DNA from: Trachythela sp. YZ-2020
Lineage: Eukaryota > Cnidaria > Anthozoa > Malacalcyonacea > Clavulariidae
NCBI GenBank assembly: GCA_016169945.1
Contig: JADLSH010000367.1
Span: forward strand, 1,984,001-2,048,000
Length of the DNA: 64,000 nucleotides
Direction: 5' to 3'
Shown: positions 1 through 11,408 of the stretch, piece by piece
Position numbering within the stretch: the stretch's first letter is position 1
How the letters are laid out: the number at the start of each line of letters is the position of its first letter
Notes under the pieces: generated by a model
The model's database searches: none
What the model saw: only the letters and a program-made list of their open reading frames with translations
What the model was told of the DNA's origin: nothing
Program-made: the position numbers and the translations under genes

Positions 1-85
1 CTACAGGTATCAGAAATTGAGAACACAAAGGGAAGAAGCGTTAAGGGATGCAGAAGGAGTGACCTATGAAGCAGGAGGATTCTAG
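1..85 (+). CDS. Possible C-terminal fragment of a gene cut by the window edge
   Basis: The first 85 bases are open in the frame starting at base 2 and end at TAG (83-85). The 27 codons encode a charged stretch rich in Arg, Glu and Gln (it includes QKLRTQREEALRDAEG), followed by YEAGGF and the stop. The composition looks more like real protein than the AT-rich flanks do, and what follows is AT-rich and stop-rich as expected of a 3' UTR. No domain can be recognised and nothing upstream is visible, so the product is unknown. It could also be chance. An AATAAA-like stretch near 800 might serve as a polyadenylation signal. Confidence 0.3.
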   Translation, partial: YRYQKLRTQREEALRDAEGVTYEAGGF

Positions 86-960
86 ATGGCTACTTTGTAT
101 TCAGTGGCAAGTACTGGAAGTTTGAATGGCCAATTAGGCTCATTATATTGAATATTTATGGTTTTACACTCTGTTTTTGCATATCGAAACTTTAAATGTA
201 GATTTCTCGAACATGTTATAATTTCCACTCTGGGTTAAGATATCTCGGCAACGATTAAACCAATCTGGCTGAAATTTTCAGTGTTGACAGAGCTCAGTTT
301 GATGAGTAAATTGAGTAATAGAATTTATTATAGGGTGTAATACCACCATTTGGGAAAGGAAAATTTGTCAAAATTTTCCTCATAAATTTAACCAATAGTT
401 TGGAATGATGTTGTGAAAAAACTACTTGCAATATTAAGAATGCCATTACTTAATTTCTTCTACCTGCTTTGTAATACAAAAAAAGCTCATAGGAGTAGAA
501 ATGCGTTAAAACCATCAAGAGATATCTTTAATCCAGTGTAAGGCAATTTTGGTGAAGTATGCTTATAATGGTAAATATATGGGGTATGGGAATGGAATTA
601 ACATATTTGAACTCCTTGTTTAATAAGCTTTCTACTAATGATATATAGTTTTGTGCAGTTAGCACAAACAGATCGCAAGCAATAGGTTTGTGAAATGGGA
701 CAGTGCGAAATCCGTAATTTCAGGTAGAACCCCACCTTATTAACTAAATAACAATATTATTAAAGTTCATGTATATTATCTACATACTTTGACAATGTTA
801 ATAAAGTCTATACCCATAAATCGTATAACTCAACAGCACTACAAATGTTATGCAAATGTTAGCAAAACTTATGTTAAAATCTTAGCTAAAAATTATGGAT
901 ACATTCAATGCATTGTTTAAATTTATTAAATGCATTTTTGGTAAGCAGACAATAAATGCC
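86..960. other. AT-rich non-coding stretch
   Basis: No convincing coding sequence, RNA gene or repeat was seen here. If the first 85 bases are a real 3' exon, part of this is its 3' UTR. Confidence 0.5.
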
Positions 961-977
961 GACCGCGTCAGTTTAAA

Positions 978-2143
978 GGGTAGGGATAAAACGCTGAAAC
1001 TGAATCGCGGAAACGGAAACTGAAAGCGGAAACTGAAATGGGGATAAAACGCTGAAATGGGGATAAAACGCTGAATTGGGGATAAAACGCTGAAATGCGA
1101 ATAAAACGCTGAAATGGAGATAAAACGCTGAATTGGGCAAATTTAATCGAAATCGTTGTTTGCTAGAACATGTAATTTGCCAATAAAGCCGAATAAATAA
1201 GAAAGGAGTTCCCAGTAAAATGACAACCACAAATTTTCGAAGAACGTCTGATATATAGTTTGTATTTTAGTTTTAATAAGTAACATTAGGCTATATAATT
1301 TTCATATAACTCAATCTTTATGCTACACTATTTTTTATGTTTCCTGGCATAGAGAAGCATGGGTCTATGAGAGGAAAAACGTTTTTCGCAATTTAGACAG
1401 GTGTCCCAGGAAAGCTGTCCCGTCGTAATATCGCTTGATAATTCCTAGGTATTTCACCGAAATTCCTGTGACACCGGTTTTACACCCAAAATATCAGCCA
1501 TATGGCAATGTCAAGATGGTATGCTATTACAACGGCAGTTATATTACATGCTTGAAATATTGCTGTATGTGGCATAGATACATTAATTTTCTCTTCCTGA
1601 TCTAATGCAATTCTAGTGGCCATATATAACTTGCCGATCTAGTCGTGTGAATAAATAGCGCCACAGAAGGTTGAGTTCGAAGTTATATAGAGGGAATTAT
1701 ATGTTAATTAAATTATTAATTAATATATACCTTCTGTAATAAGAGGCAAATACTGCAATTTCATTGGTTCTGAGGGAGTCCGATTTAATCATTAATTGCA
1801 CCTATTCGTTCTATTGATATCAGATATCAAAACTATCGTTCTTCGAAAATTTGTGGTTGTCATTTTACCGGGACTGCTTTCTTATTTTTTCGACTTTATT
1901 GACAAATTACATGTGTTGGCAAGGATCTAGCAAACAACGATTTCGATTAAATTTCCCCATTTCATCCCCATCATTTCAGCGTTTTATCCCCATTTCAGCG
2001 TTTTATCCCCAATTCAGCGTTTTATCCCCATTTCAGCGTTTTATCCCCAATTCAGCGTTTTATCCCCATTTCAGCGTTTTATCCCCAATTCAGTTTCCGC
2101 TTTCAGTTTCCGCGATTCGGTTTCAGCGTTTTATCCCTACCCC
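978..2143. mobile_element. Foldback element with tandem-repeat arms
   Basis: Two inverted arms (978-1246 and 1837-2143) flank a 590-bp AT-rich loop without a gene. The outer part of each arm is a short tandem array of a 19-bp unit (core CAGCGTTTTATCCCC on the plus strand of the right arm; its complement in the left arm). The inner part is a unique 100-bp sequence, ending at TTCGAAGAACG in the left arm and its complement in the right. Arms made of tandem repeats are the hallmark of FB/Galileo-like foldback transposons, but no transposase is present, so the superfamily is open. No target duplication could be fixed. The ORFs across the arms are by-products of the repeat. Confidence 0.8.
1975..2100. 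repeat. 19-bp tandem repeat in the right foldback arm
   Basis: There are about six copies of a 19-bp unit with the core CAGCGTTTTATCCCC and a variable four-base end (ATTT or AATT). The mirrored array in the left arm is at about 1035-1135. The unit shares GTTTTATCCCC and its length with the larger array at 2580-3030. Confidence 0.85.
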
Positions 2144-2175
2144 AGTTTCAACCAAGGGCAACAAAACAACTGTCA

Positions 2176-2560
2176 GGTAGAACATGAGAAGCCTTTAATT
2201 TGCAACACTTGTCATGAGAAGCCTTTGCAACATTTGTCATGAGAAGCCTTTGCAACACTCCCATGTTTTGGCATTTATTCAAAATCACCTTATTCTGGCT
2301 ATGATTTGTATCAAATATATAAAATATCTTGTCGTGGATATTAAACTGTATGCAAAAAAACATAAATGACAACGCGTACTTTTTGTGGTTATCAAACTAT
2401 AAATTCGCCTTGAAATCTACATGAGAAGCCTTGTCATGTCGCTCCCATGTTTTGGCATTTATTCAAAATTACCTTATTTTAAGATTTGTATCAAAATTCA
2501 TTACAAAATATCTTGTCATAGATATTAAATCAAACTATAAATTCGCCTTGTAATCTGCCG
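2176..2560. repeat. Imperfect tandem duplication with short GAGAAGCCTT repeats
   Basis: A segment of about 200 bp (2240-2420) recurs with small changes at 2420-2560. Both copies contain CCCATGTTTTGGCATTTATT and AACTATAAATTCGCCTTG. The block begins with three copies of a 26-bp unit starting CATGAGAAGCCTTT. No coding potential was seen. Confidence 0.6.
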
Positions 2561-2569
2561 GCGTCTTCT

Positions 2570-3035
2570 GTGCCTCATCCGTATTTTATCCCCATATCCG
2601 TGTTTTACCCCCTCATCCGTGTTTTACCCACCAATTCGTGTTTTCCCTTCATCCGTGTTTTATCCCCCCATCCGTGTTTTATCCCCTCATCCGTGTTTTA
2701 TCCCCTCATCCGTGTTTTATCCCCTCATCCGTGTTTTATCCCCCCATCCGTGTTTTATCCCCTCATCCGTGTTTTATCCCCCCATCCGTGTTTTATCCCC
2801 TCATCCGTGTTTTATCCCCTCATCCGTGTTTTATCCCCATATCCGTGTTTTATCCCCTCATCCGTGTTTTATCCCCCCATCCGTGTTTTATCCCCCCATC
2901 CGTGTTTTACCCGTCATCCGTGTTTTATCCCCTCATCCGTATTTTATCCCCATATCCGTGTTTTATCCCCTCATCCGTATCCGTATCCGTGCCATCCGTA
3001 TCCGTATCCGTGCCATCCGTATCCGTGTTTTATCC
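2570..3035. repeat. 19-bp minisatellite, about 22 copies
   Basis: The unit is TCCGTGTTTTATCCCCTCA with minor variants (CCCA, CATA), decaying at the right end into TCCGTA repeats. Because 19 is not a multiple of three and the unit has no stop in any forward frame, all three forward frames stay open. The three overlapping ORFs here are therefore artefacts. The core GTTTTATCCCC and the 19-bp length match the arms of the foldback element next door, so this may be the remains of a related arm. Confidence 0.9.
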
Positions 3036-3044
3036 CAACCCGTG

Positions 3045-3415
3045 TTGTAAATACTCGTTACTAAAGTAACGCGTTACTAATTACTTTTTGAGTAATTTTT
3101 CGGTAATTTGTTACTTTCTGTACGAAAGTAATTTTGTAACGTAATTAATTACTTTTTGAAGGTAACGAGTAACATTTTTCAAAAGTAATTTTGCGTTACT
3201 TCTGTGTACCATGAATATGGATGAACCGGCTAATTAAAAATATTATTTTGTAAATAAAAAGTAATCTGAATTTAATTGCTTTTTAACAAGTAATTAGTAA
3301 TTTGTAATTGTTACTTTTGAAAGAAAGTAATTAGTAATTTGTAATAATTATTTTTACGGTGAAGTAATTGTAATTTTTACTCACTACTTTTTTTGGTAAT
3401 TTTTACAACACTGCG
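3045..3415. repeat. Dispersed repeat rich in TAACGCGTTAC and TAATTACTTT
   Basis: It begins with ACTCGTTACTAAAGTAACGC and continues as degenerate AGTAATT/AATTACTTTT motifs in both orientations, ending near TTTTTACAACACTGCG. A second copy of the same type is at 53300-53800, also starting TGAATACTCGTTACA. No gene is present. It is most likely a short non-autonomous element. Confidence 0.6.
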
Positions 3416-3587
3416 AATAAGTGCGGGAATTATCAATTATGGCGACAAATTAGGCGAATAAAGCGATACCTATTTACCGATTTCGCATACGTTTTGTTGA
3501 GCATAGTATTTATAATTATCTGAATCATCTTATAAATAGGTATGAGTCAGATGCGGTCGTCGGCCCGTCATTACTTGCTAATGTAGC

Positions 3588-4200
3588 AGTATTTATATTA
3601 CAGTATCCAAAAATAATTGATGTAGAATAGTCCCAATCGAAAAATTGAAAGCATTAGTCCCACTTGGGAGTGAAAAACCTTCCCTCGTTCATCAAGAACG
3701 AGAATCTAAAACAAAAGGTTCAAAATAATTTGAAAGTCTCGCGCAATCTTCACGAAAACTCCTCGTGGGCAACATTACAGGGGGGGGGCAACATTTTCAC
3801 GAATACGTTTGGTGGTGCAAAAAGATTGCGTAAATCTCTGGTTTCTTTTTTATAGCTAAAGGAAACCAGAAAAATACAAAATTACGCGAATATTTGTTTA
3901 TTTTGTCATAAAACATATAAACAGTTAAACACACGAACTTTACTTTGGGAGTTTGGGTTGCTGTGGTCGCGAACAAACGTATTCGTGAAAATGTTCACCC
4001 CCCCTGTAATGTTGCCCACGAGCGGTTTTCGTGAAGATTGCGCGAGACTTTCAACTTATTTTGAACCTTTTGTTTTAGATTCTCGTTCTTGATGAACGAG
4101 GGAAGGTTTTTCACTCCCAAGTGGGACTAATGCTTTCAATTTGTCGATTGGGACTATTCTACAATCAATTATTTTTGGATACTGTAATATAAATACAGAT
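3588..4200. mobile_element. Foldback element with ~225-bp arms
   Basis: The left arm (3588-3813) and right arm (3973-4200) are inverted copies with only scattered differences. They read from GTATTTATATTACAGTATCC outside to a G-run/C-run and a region ending at CGTATTCGTG or its complement inside. The loop of about 160 bp is unique. No gene and no clear target duplication are present. Confidence 0.8.
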
Positions 4201-5125
4201 GTGTACGAAGAAGTGGCATTTATCGGGCAGAGAAGCTGCGAGACATTGCAATGGCTACATAATTGAGGAAATGTCGAAGGACACAAAATCGAATATAAAA
4301 TACATGGCACTACTCCAAAACCCGATGAAACTTGGTTGAATTATTCTTTAGTCAACTAGCATTGTGTTAAAGCAGAACATTTGGATGATACTTGCGAGGC
4401 GATAAAAAGCAAACAAATCGGCAAAATATGGCTGAAATCGTGTTCTGGCGGGGGGTAAGTGAAATGAAATGTGTTATATCTCAACAAAACAATATCATTC
4501 CATATGAAATTTATAATAATTATATTAAAATAAGCATATTTTTTCATCCTATGACAAAAAATTTTAGGAAATAAGAAAACATAGACTTTGCCAGGTGAAT
4601 GAGTGATTTGATGCATAATTAGCAGTTGACCTGGGATGGTGCATAGTCATTTTCTTGTAAAATATGATACCTAGACAAATTTCACCCTCCAGTGAGCACC
4701 CATAAAAGCAACCATTCTAAACACTATAAGCAATTCAAAAAGGCTGTAGCTTTGGCGGTTCAGGATTTAGAGCTATGCCGACAGTGCCGTTTCTGGGCGT
4801 GGTCATTTTCAGGACTTTCGCCCCGGATTCGGGTTTTGGCACATATGCCATGTTGACCGCCATGGTCATTTTACCCTAAAACAGTTGAGATAATCTGTCC
4901 TAAATGAAATGCATACAAACTCCTTTACAGGTCCTAGACTAAGAAGGAAATTTAGAGATTTTTGCAAGGAATTTTGCCCGAAAATATGGAATTCTCAAGT
5001 TATAAAGAAGGATTTTATTATTTTGGATGTGGAAACACTGCACTTGTCGTCGAAAATCGAAATCCAGTGTCGAAATCATAGTCACAGAATACGTGTCATA
5101 GTCGAAATGGTAAGCCGTACTTCAT
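4201..5125. other. Non-coding stretch, nothing recognised
   Basis: Short ORFs of 60 to 86 codons occur on both strands, but they have low-complexity composition and no recognisable domain. No RNA gene was seen. Confidence 0.4.
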
Positions 5126-5133
5126 GTAACATC

Positions 5134-5922
5134 CAGTGAACTATAATACATGGAAGGCTAACTTCTAACTACGACGTAATCAAAAAGTGAAGCCAAACAT
5201 GGCGGAATTTGAAGGAATTCTGGTGAATTGATGGCGGGGAGTGATGTTTTCGCGATTTTCAGATCCTGTTTCTGTTCATTTTATAAAGGACAAGAAAGAA
5301 AAACGCCTAAACTTTATATATTTAATGTAGACCTGGTTTGTTTTAATTTCCTGCATTTTCCCACTGTATGTGTGAGTAAATCTGTATTTTTCATTGCGAA
5401 TCTAACAACAAATTTCAAACTTTTGTTTTTTTGTTTTTAGTAAATCTGTATTTTTCATTATGAATAACATTTTTGTTGTTGTTTTTGCTCATTTCTGAAT
5501 TCATTCACTTTATTATATATTGTTTATTTGTGGGGTTTTTGTCACATACGACTGCTTTTCAACTACAATTTTAGGCTAGCGTTTAGTATATTAAGAAAGT
5601 TTTTCGTGTATACAATGAAAAATTGATATGCAATTTCACATTGTTTTGTATTTTATTATTTCATAAAGTGACCTTCAATTGTGGTTTCAAGCTAGAAATA
5701 TAGGTCAAATATCGCAGTCTTTTTAAACAAATTTAATATTTAAATCCCACCAAAACAAAACACAGATTGCTTTTTTTTTTTAAAACATCACTCCTTTGCC
5801 ATTAAAGAGTTTGACCGCGCGGGTAGGGGACTGAAAATGGCGCACCAGAATTCCTTCAAATTCCGCCATGTTTGGCTTTACTTTTTGAGTTAGACTAGCC
5901 TTCCATGTATTATAGTTCACTG
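5134..5922. mobile_element. hAT-type MITE with 8-bp target duplication
   Basis: The element starts CAGTGAACTATA and ends with the complement TATAGTTCACTG. It is flanked by the perfect 8-bp direct repeat GTAACATC (5126-5133 and 5923-5930). The CAGNG start and 8-bp duplication are the signature of the hAT superfamily. The inverted terminal regions extend for about 110 bp and share the ...AAGCCAAACATGGCGGAATT segment. The interior is AT-rich and codes for nothing convincing. A relative with the same ends sits at 11409-12364. Confidence 0.85.
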
Positions 5923-6304
5923 GTAACATCAACCAAAATGAATATAATCCGCTGCCTTGCATTACTGTGGGCTCACACCACTAATATATCTGGAGGACGT
6001 GCCGCTAATGTTCGCCAGGCAGAAAAGTGAAGCAAAAACATGGCGGATTTTGGCTTGCTGACGCCATATATGGTCCCAAATCATAGATATAATAAACCTA
6101 GATTGCTGTCTCATACGTAGCGGACGCGTGACCTGCATGATAAATCCAAGATGGCCGCCATTCAGGGCAAAAAGACTATAAACTCTACGGGGAAATCCAT
6201 ATTCTTTGCATTTTGCGTCGTCCCAGTGTTTCGAATCCACTTCGATCAAACTTTTTTGGCAATAACTACTTATTGTGAGGGTTTTAGACGCAAACTGGAC
6301 AGCT

Positions 6305-7900
6305 GGGGATGAATTGATGTGAAAATATCGCTCGCCGAAATTTGTACGAAATCGTTACTTGGTCAGTTCGAGTGAATTAGTAGGTTTAGAGTATTTTATA
6401 AAGGAAATTTGTGGTTTTCAAGGCCAAAGACGTATACCTTGAAGGCTTTGGATGCATAATGGACCGTTTGGGATGAATTATATTAAAATATCGCTCGCCG
6501 AATCTTGACATGAAAATGTCACTTGCTCAGCTCGAGTCATTTACTGGCACTGCAGACAAGTACTTTAAATGTACTTGGTTTAATACATTTAGTCATTAGA
6601 TATTTTGAGGAATATTCGGAACATTACTTAGAGGATAAAAGCAGTATTTAAAAGTTAATTCCACAGTTAACTGACGCCAAATATCACCTAGAGGTGAAAT
6701 TTGACACACAAACATGGTATTTATGAAGATGCAATGCAGCCTATTTGAACTCACTGTATGAAATGGCAGACAGCATTACTCATGAAAGGAAGAATTCTGA
6801 ACATTATATTGATTAGGCTTTTCCCGGGGAGATCATGAGACCAGACTGGGTAATATATGGCAGATTTCGACAAGGAAACATTTATGCAGCAGGGAAAAAT
6901 TCAAGTGTGTAGTGTGCAAAATTGTGGCAAGTGCACTGCAAATTTGAGTGTTGTTTCTGATTTTCAGTATTGTTTTAAAACATTTAACTTAACATTTAAC
7001 AATACAGTAACAGTGTGCAACCTGTTCACGGCCAGACGCTCCATGGTGGTCGCGAAATATAAACCTCTATAAAATAAATTCTGTTCATTAAACTTAACAG
7101 TTTCATGTATGCTTGAATGAAATCTGTACATTGTTATACTAATATTAATGATCATTTCTATCGTAAAAATATATTAATCCTTCAAGTAATTAATGGCGAA
7201 TTTTCCTACTTTGTTGAACCTCAATAAAACTAACATGAAGTTTTCTTGCGTGTCCAAAACTGAATTTCTTGACATGTCATCTAGTGAGAATGAATGTCCA
7301 GATTAACAATATGTTAGTGTTTTCTATTTATGGTTCTTTTTAACACGACATTTAGTAAGCTATATTTTCCAAGGCTGCCCAGGGGGGAATTGCTCGATGA
7401 GCCCAGATTTAAGTGAGCCCCAAAAATACTATAAAAGGAAACAAAATCTGGGGAAAGAAGTCAGAGGGTTGTAAGAGGTGGGGGAGGGATCATAATCTCA
7501 TTTTCCATTCCCAATTTTAATTGCTATTTTTATTGCTTTTTTGTAATCCCAGTCGTCTCAGCAAGTAAAGCCTGTTACAGACATTACTTTTATCCTCTAA
7601 GTAATGTTCTGAATATTCCTCAAAATATCTAATGACTAAATGTATTAAACCAAGTACATTTAAATGACTCGAGCTGAGCAAATGACATTTTCATGTCAAG
7701 CTTCGGCGAGCGATATTTTAATATAATTCATCCCAAACGGTCCATTCTGCATCCAAAGGCTTCAAGGTATACGTCTTTGGCCTTGAAAACCACAAATTTC
7801 CTTTATAAAATACTCTAAACCAGAGTAATTCACTCGAACTGACCAAGTGACGATTTCGTACAAATTTCGGCGAGCGGTATTTTTACAGGAATTCATCCCC
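6305..7900. mobile_element. Palindromic element with duplicated motif in each arm
   Basis: Arms at 6305-6642 and 7588-7900 are inverted copies that begin GGGGATGAATT and end near GAGGATAAAA. Within each arm a block of about 70 bp occurs twice (6309-6380 and 6473-6543 on the left), both with AAAATATCGCTCGCCGAA and CAGYTCGAGT. This gives four copies arranged symmetrically, like transposase-binding subterminal repeats. The 945-bp middle has no recognisable gene; the ORF at 6857-7072 has no known domain. Confidence 0.75.
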
Positions 7901-9084
7901 GGATTTCGCGCGGTTGTTAGAAATGAGACCTGGGGCGAGTAAACTCGGCTATTGAATTTCCGGGCGATTCTTACACATTATGACCTAGTTTTTTCTACCA
8001 ACCGAAATTATTTAATTGATTGATTGACTGAGAGTGCAAGCAAATGAATAATAACTTTTAAAAATTTAAAAATTGCGTAAAGAAACATCTTTATACGTAT
8101 CGGAAAAGATCGGAGACTCTCGGAATTCGACGGAAAATCCCAGAAAACCACCAAAATTCGTACTAGCCCGAATTTTGATGTAAACAAATTCTTCCCCAAT
8201 ATAATGTATATGCTATTAGGGGTATTTTAAACCGTATTTGGTTTTGAGGCTCTCGACAAAATTTTGAAATATTTTATTTCTTTATCATTTTACTGTGCTG
8301 ATTTTCACACCTTGAATTACTATTTACTATATTGGAGAAAAAGAGCAAAATATTCATGTGATTTCAAAACAGTCCATTTTTCTGGAATCAATGGGCTTTA
8401 ATCTCTCAACCAAATCGCTTTAACAAGCAAGAATAATATAAACATGGAATTTCTGGTAGCATTTTCAAAGGTACTTTTGTGAACAATTTCAGATCACATA
8501 AATAGTGTCGCCGTTTTTGGTATTAGTCCGAATTTTTATATCTAAATTACTTTGATTAAGGGATTAAGAAAGGTTCAAACTATCGTTTAAGGATAGTCTC
8601 GTTTTGAGGCTCTCGACTAGATTTTTTGCAATCTTAAGTTGAAAATTTGGCATTTTCGTATTTTTTGAAAAATGCCGATTTTGGCCGTACGAAATCTCAC
8701 AGGTTTTGATAATGAGAAAACTATTATAGCAATTTTTGTATAGAAACATGTGTTGAAAAATGAAATTCAAACCCACCGTAAGTTAAACTTTCTAATTTTA
8801 TATGTTTACGAAGCCAAGACAACTAGCATCTTCGAACAAAGTAAAATTTCGTCGTAGAAAAATATCCTTTATATTTCTCTGATTTCAGTCCAATTTCTTT
8901 CCTCCTGTTCATTTTGTCATAAACTTTGTAGAAAAGTATTTTAATACTGATACATCCACTGTTTTCTGGCCAAAAAACACACACAAAAACTTGTTTTTGT
9001 TCATTTTAACAATTTTAAAAAAATATTTCGCGTGCGCCCGCAATTTGTTGACCAGCGCTGGCGAAATTCCCACCTGCTCAGTAT
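7901..9084. other. AT-rich stretch within the 3.0-kb insertion
   Basis: No gene was recognised. The phrase GTTTTGAGGCTCTCGAC occurs twice (about 8238 and 8600), the second followed by an inverted AAAAATGCC/GGCATTTT pair. Small ORFs lack any domain signature. Confidence 0.35.
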
Positions 9085-11408
9085 GTCCCAAATGCCCATG
9101 GTATTTACCACTGACAACCGCGATACTGTGCTTTCGACGAACTCTTCACCCTCCTGGGTTTTGCACTATAATATTTTATGCTATTTTTGCTTGTTTCGCA
9201 AAGTCGAGGAACGATTACCTTTTTGTTCCGCTTGTGGATGCAACAATTCACTATAAAGGAAGAATATTGCTTCTCACCGGTAAGATTTGCATTTATTTTC
9301 TAGCTTTCTACTCGATCGGCTTTCTATATAATTATACTCAGTCGACTTGGATAGAAATATTTTAAAAACAGATATAAAAAACTTGTAATGCATGTACATA
9401 AAATCTTGTTGTTTTGATTCAGAGCTGGCCATGTTGCTTGGGATACAAAGTTATAGTAATACCCAGTGGCATACCGTGTTCTAACATTTCTACTATGGTA
9501 CCCATTCCAAAATGTACCGATGACACAGGGCAAAAAGGACGAAACTGATGTCAGTACGTAGTGTTGGTTGCTAGCGAGCGCAAAATTATGTCACTAGTCT
9601 GTTACTCATTTTGGTTGTTTCATGTTTCAACAGACCAAGGTCAACTTACTGACAGATTCTTTTGGGTTTAACACCCCCTATACTACCCTGCTCGGTATGC
9701 CACTGATAATACCATAATAACTTGATTATACAGCTTGGTTCTTAAAATTATTTACAGTACTGCTAATTAGTAATTATTCTTTGAAAATGTCAAATTAAAA
9801 TAAAACAAAATTTATTACGCTGTTGTATCTTCGATTTCCAAACATGTTGCATGTTTCACCAATTACAGAAAGGACTGTGTTATTTTGGGATAAATTCTGC
9901 AATGATGTATTTATGTAATATGTAAAGTTTTCAGTAGAGACAAAAGCATAAAAAAGACAGGGGGGACAAGAGAAAAACAAAAGATTTTAAGCTGGGCCGG
10001 GAACACCAGAATTATGGGTGGACTGGGGGAAGTTACAAATACTTTTTTTATTGGGCAGTGGAGGGTTTATAAGCTACTGTAGTGCAGGGGCGCGTGGAAA
10101 TCTGCGGATTGTGGGCCCCAAGCATGCAAAGGTCTACAATGTTTATAAAGTTTGGGGCCTTCATTAAATATTTGGGATAAATCACTAGTAATGAACAAAA
10201 ATTTAATTTTGTATTTAATCCTATTTTTCTTCTCAGCAAATGACACCCCCCAACTCTCCCAACGTGAGCAGTGGGCCCCTAGCGAAAGGTTTCCCGGGCC
10301 CTATTTTTAAGCCACGCCGCCCCTGCTGTAGTGGCCTTTTAAGGATATGTTGCTCATTCAAAGTGATAGTCAAAACCTATCAGAGACACAGGAACTACAA
10401 TCCTAGTGCTTCAAATATGGAAAGTATACCCAACCTAAGAAATCTGACCAGAAATCTTGGTAGAAATTGCCTTTCCAAGATCAGCTGCCACCACCACCCT
10501 GACCTTATGGCACCACTTAGCTTATGTGTAAATTGGCACATAACACAAAGCTCTGATTCTTTGATATCCTAATTCCCTCTTAAAGATAGTAGCACATAGT
10601 ATCATGTCTTCATTTAGACATTTATAACCAGTCGTTAGGATTCTTCAGAGAATCCAGATATGATATTTGCAAAATGCATGGCTTCATACTGCTCACAGAG
10701 ATAATTTTCCAAATGCTAAATACATACAGCTTATTCAGAACATCACAAAATAGTATGAAACTAAAATGTGGAATTACAATGCACTCCATTGCTTTGAGTT
10801 TGAGGGAAGAAATTGACATTGTGATTATTAAATATATCTATTTCCTACAACCACACTAGGCACACTGTAAATACTGTACTTGTGGCCCAAATAATATACT
10901 ATACAAGCATACACAATCCAAAATTGTACCATATACAAGAGCCTCTAAGCCGGGCTCGAATAAAGTATATTCTAGCATGTATTTCGACAAATTTTTTCAA
11001 ACGGAATTTTTAATACCTGTTCGCTCTGGTTTCAAATATCATCTTTGCCCACATCAGACATCAGTTTTGAGGTTTTAGCTATAGTATTTGTTTGCCGTCT
11101 TTAAAGGATGAGAATAACGTGTACGACTTGCAAATCTTTGAACAAATGGTCAAAGGTCAGAAAAATATGTTGAAAAGTCGTAAACAACGAGAATTTTATA
11201 ATACTGCAAAGAGCTAAAATATTTTTTTACCAAATCCAGGGGGGGTAAAAGTTGTAGCGGGCTCAAAATTGAGCCTGTCAGTGGTAATTACCATGGGCAT
11301 TTGGGACCATATATTACCATATATGGCGTCAGCAAGGCAAATATCCGCTATGTTTTTTGCTTCACTTTTTTATGCCGAGCACTTCCTCCAGTAATATAGT
11401 ATAGCCGC

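Larger units (their letters stand above)
6082..9084. mobile_element. 3.0-kb insertion splitting the palindrome, flanked by a 9-bp repeat
   Basis: The left terminal block of the palindrome stops after GTCCCAAAT (6073-6081) and resumes with the same nine bases at 9085-9093. The counterpart in the right arm (16265-16290) reads straight through. This implies an insertion of about 3003 bp with a 9-bp target duplication. Nine bases is the usual size for Mutator-like elements, but the ends of the insert (CATAGATATAA... and ...GCTCAGTAT) show no convincing terminal inverted repeat. It contains the internal palindrome at 6305-7900 and otherwise AT-rich sequence with no recognisable gene. Confidence 0.65.

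Noticed and set aside
973..1230. 85-codon minus-strand ORF
   Set aside because: It lies in the tandem-repeat arm of a foldback element and mirrors the ORF of the other arm.
2570..3035. CRISPR-like array
   Set aside because: The 19-bp units are directly adjacent with no unique spacers, and the genome is eukaryotic.
2570..3069. Three overlapping long ORFs (143-164 codons) on the plus strand
   Set aside because: A 19-bp tandem unit without stops keeps all three frames open; the proteins are periodic and have no other support.
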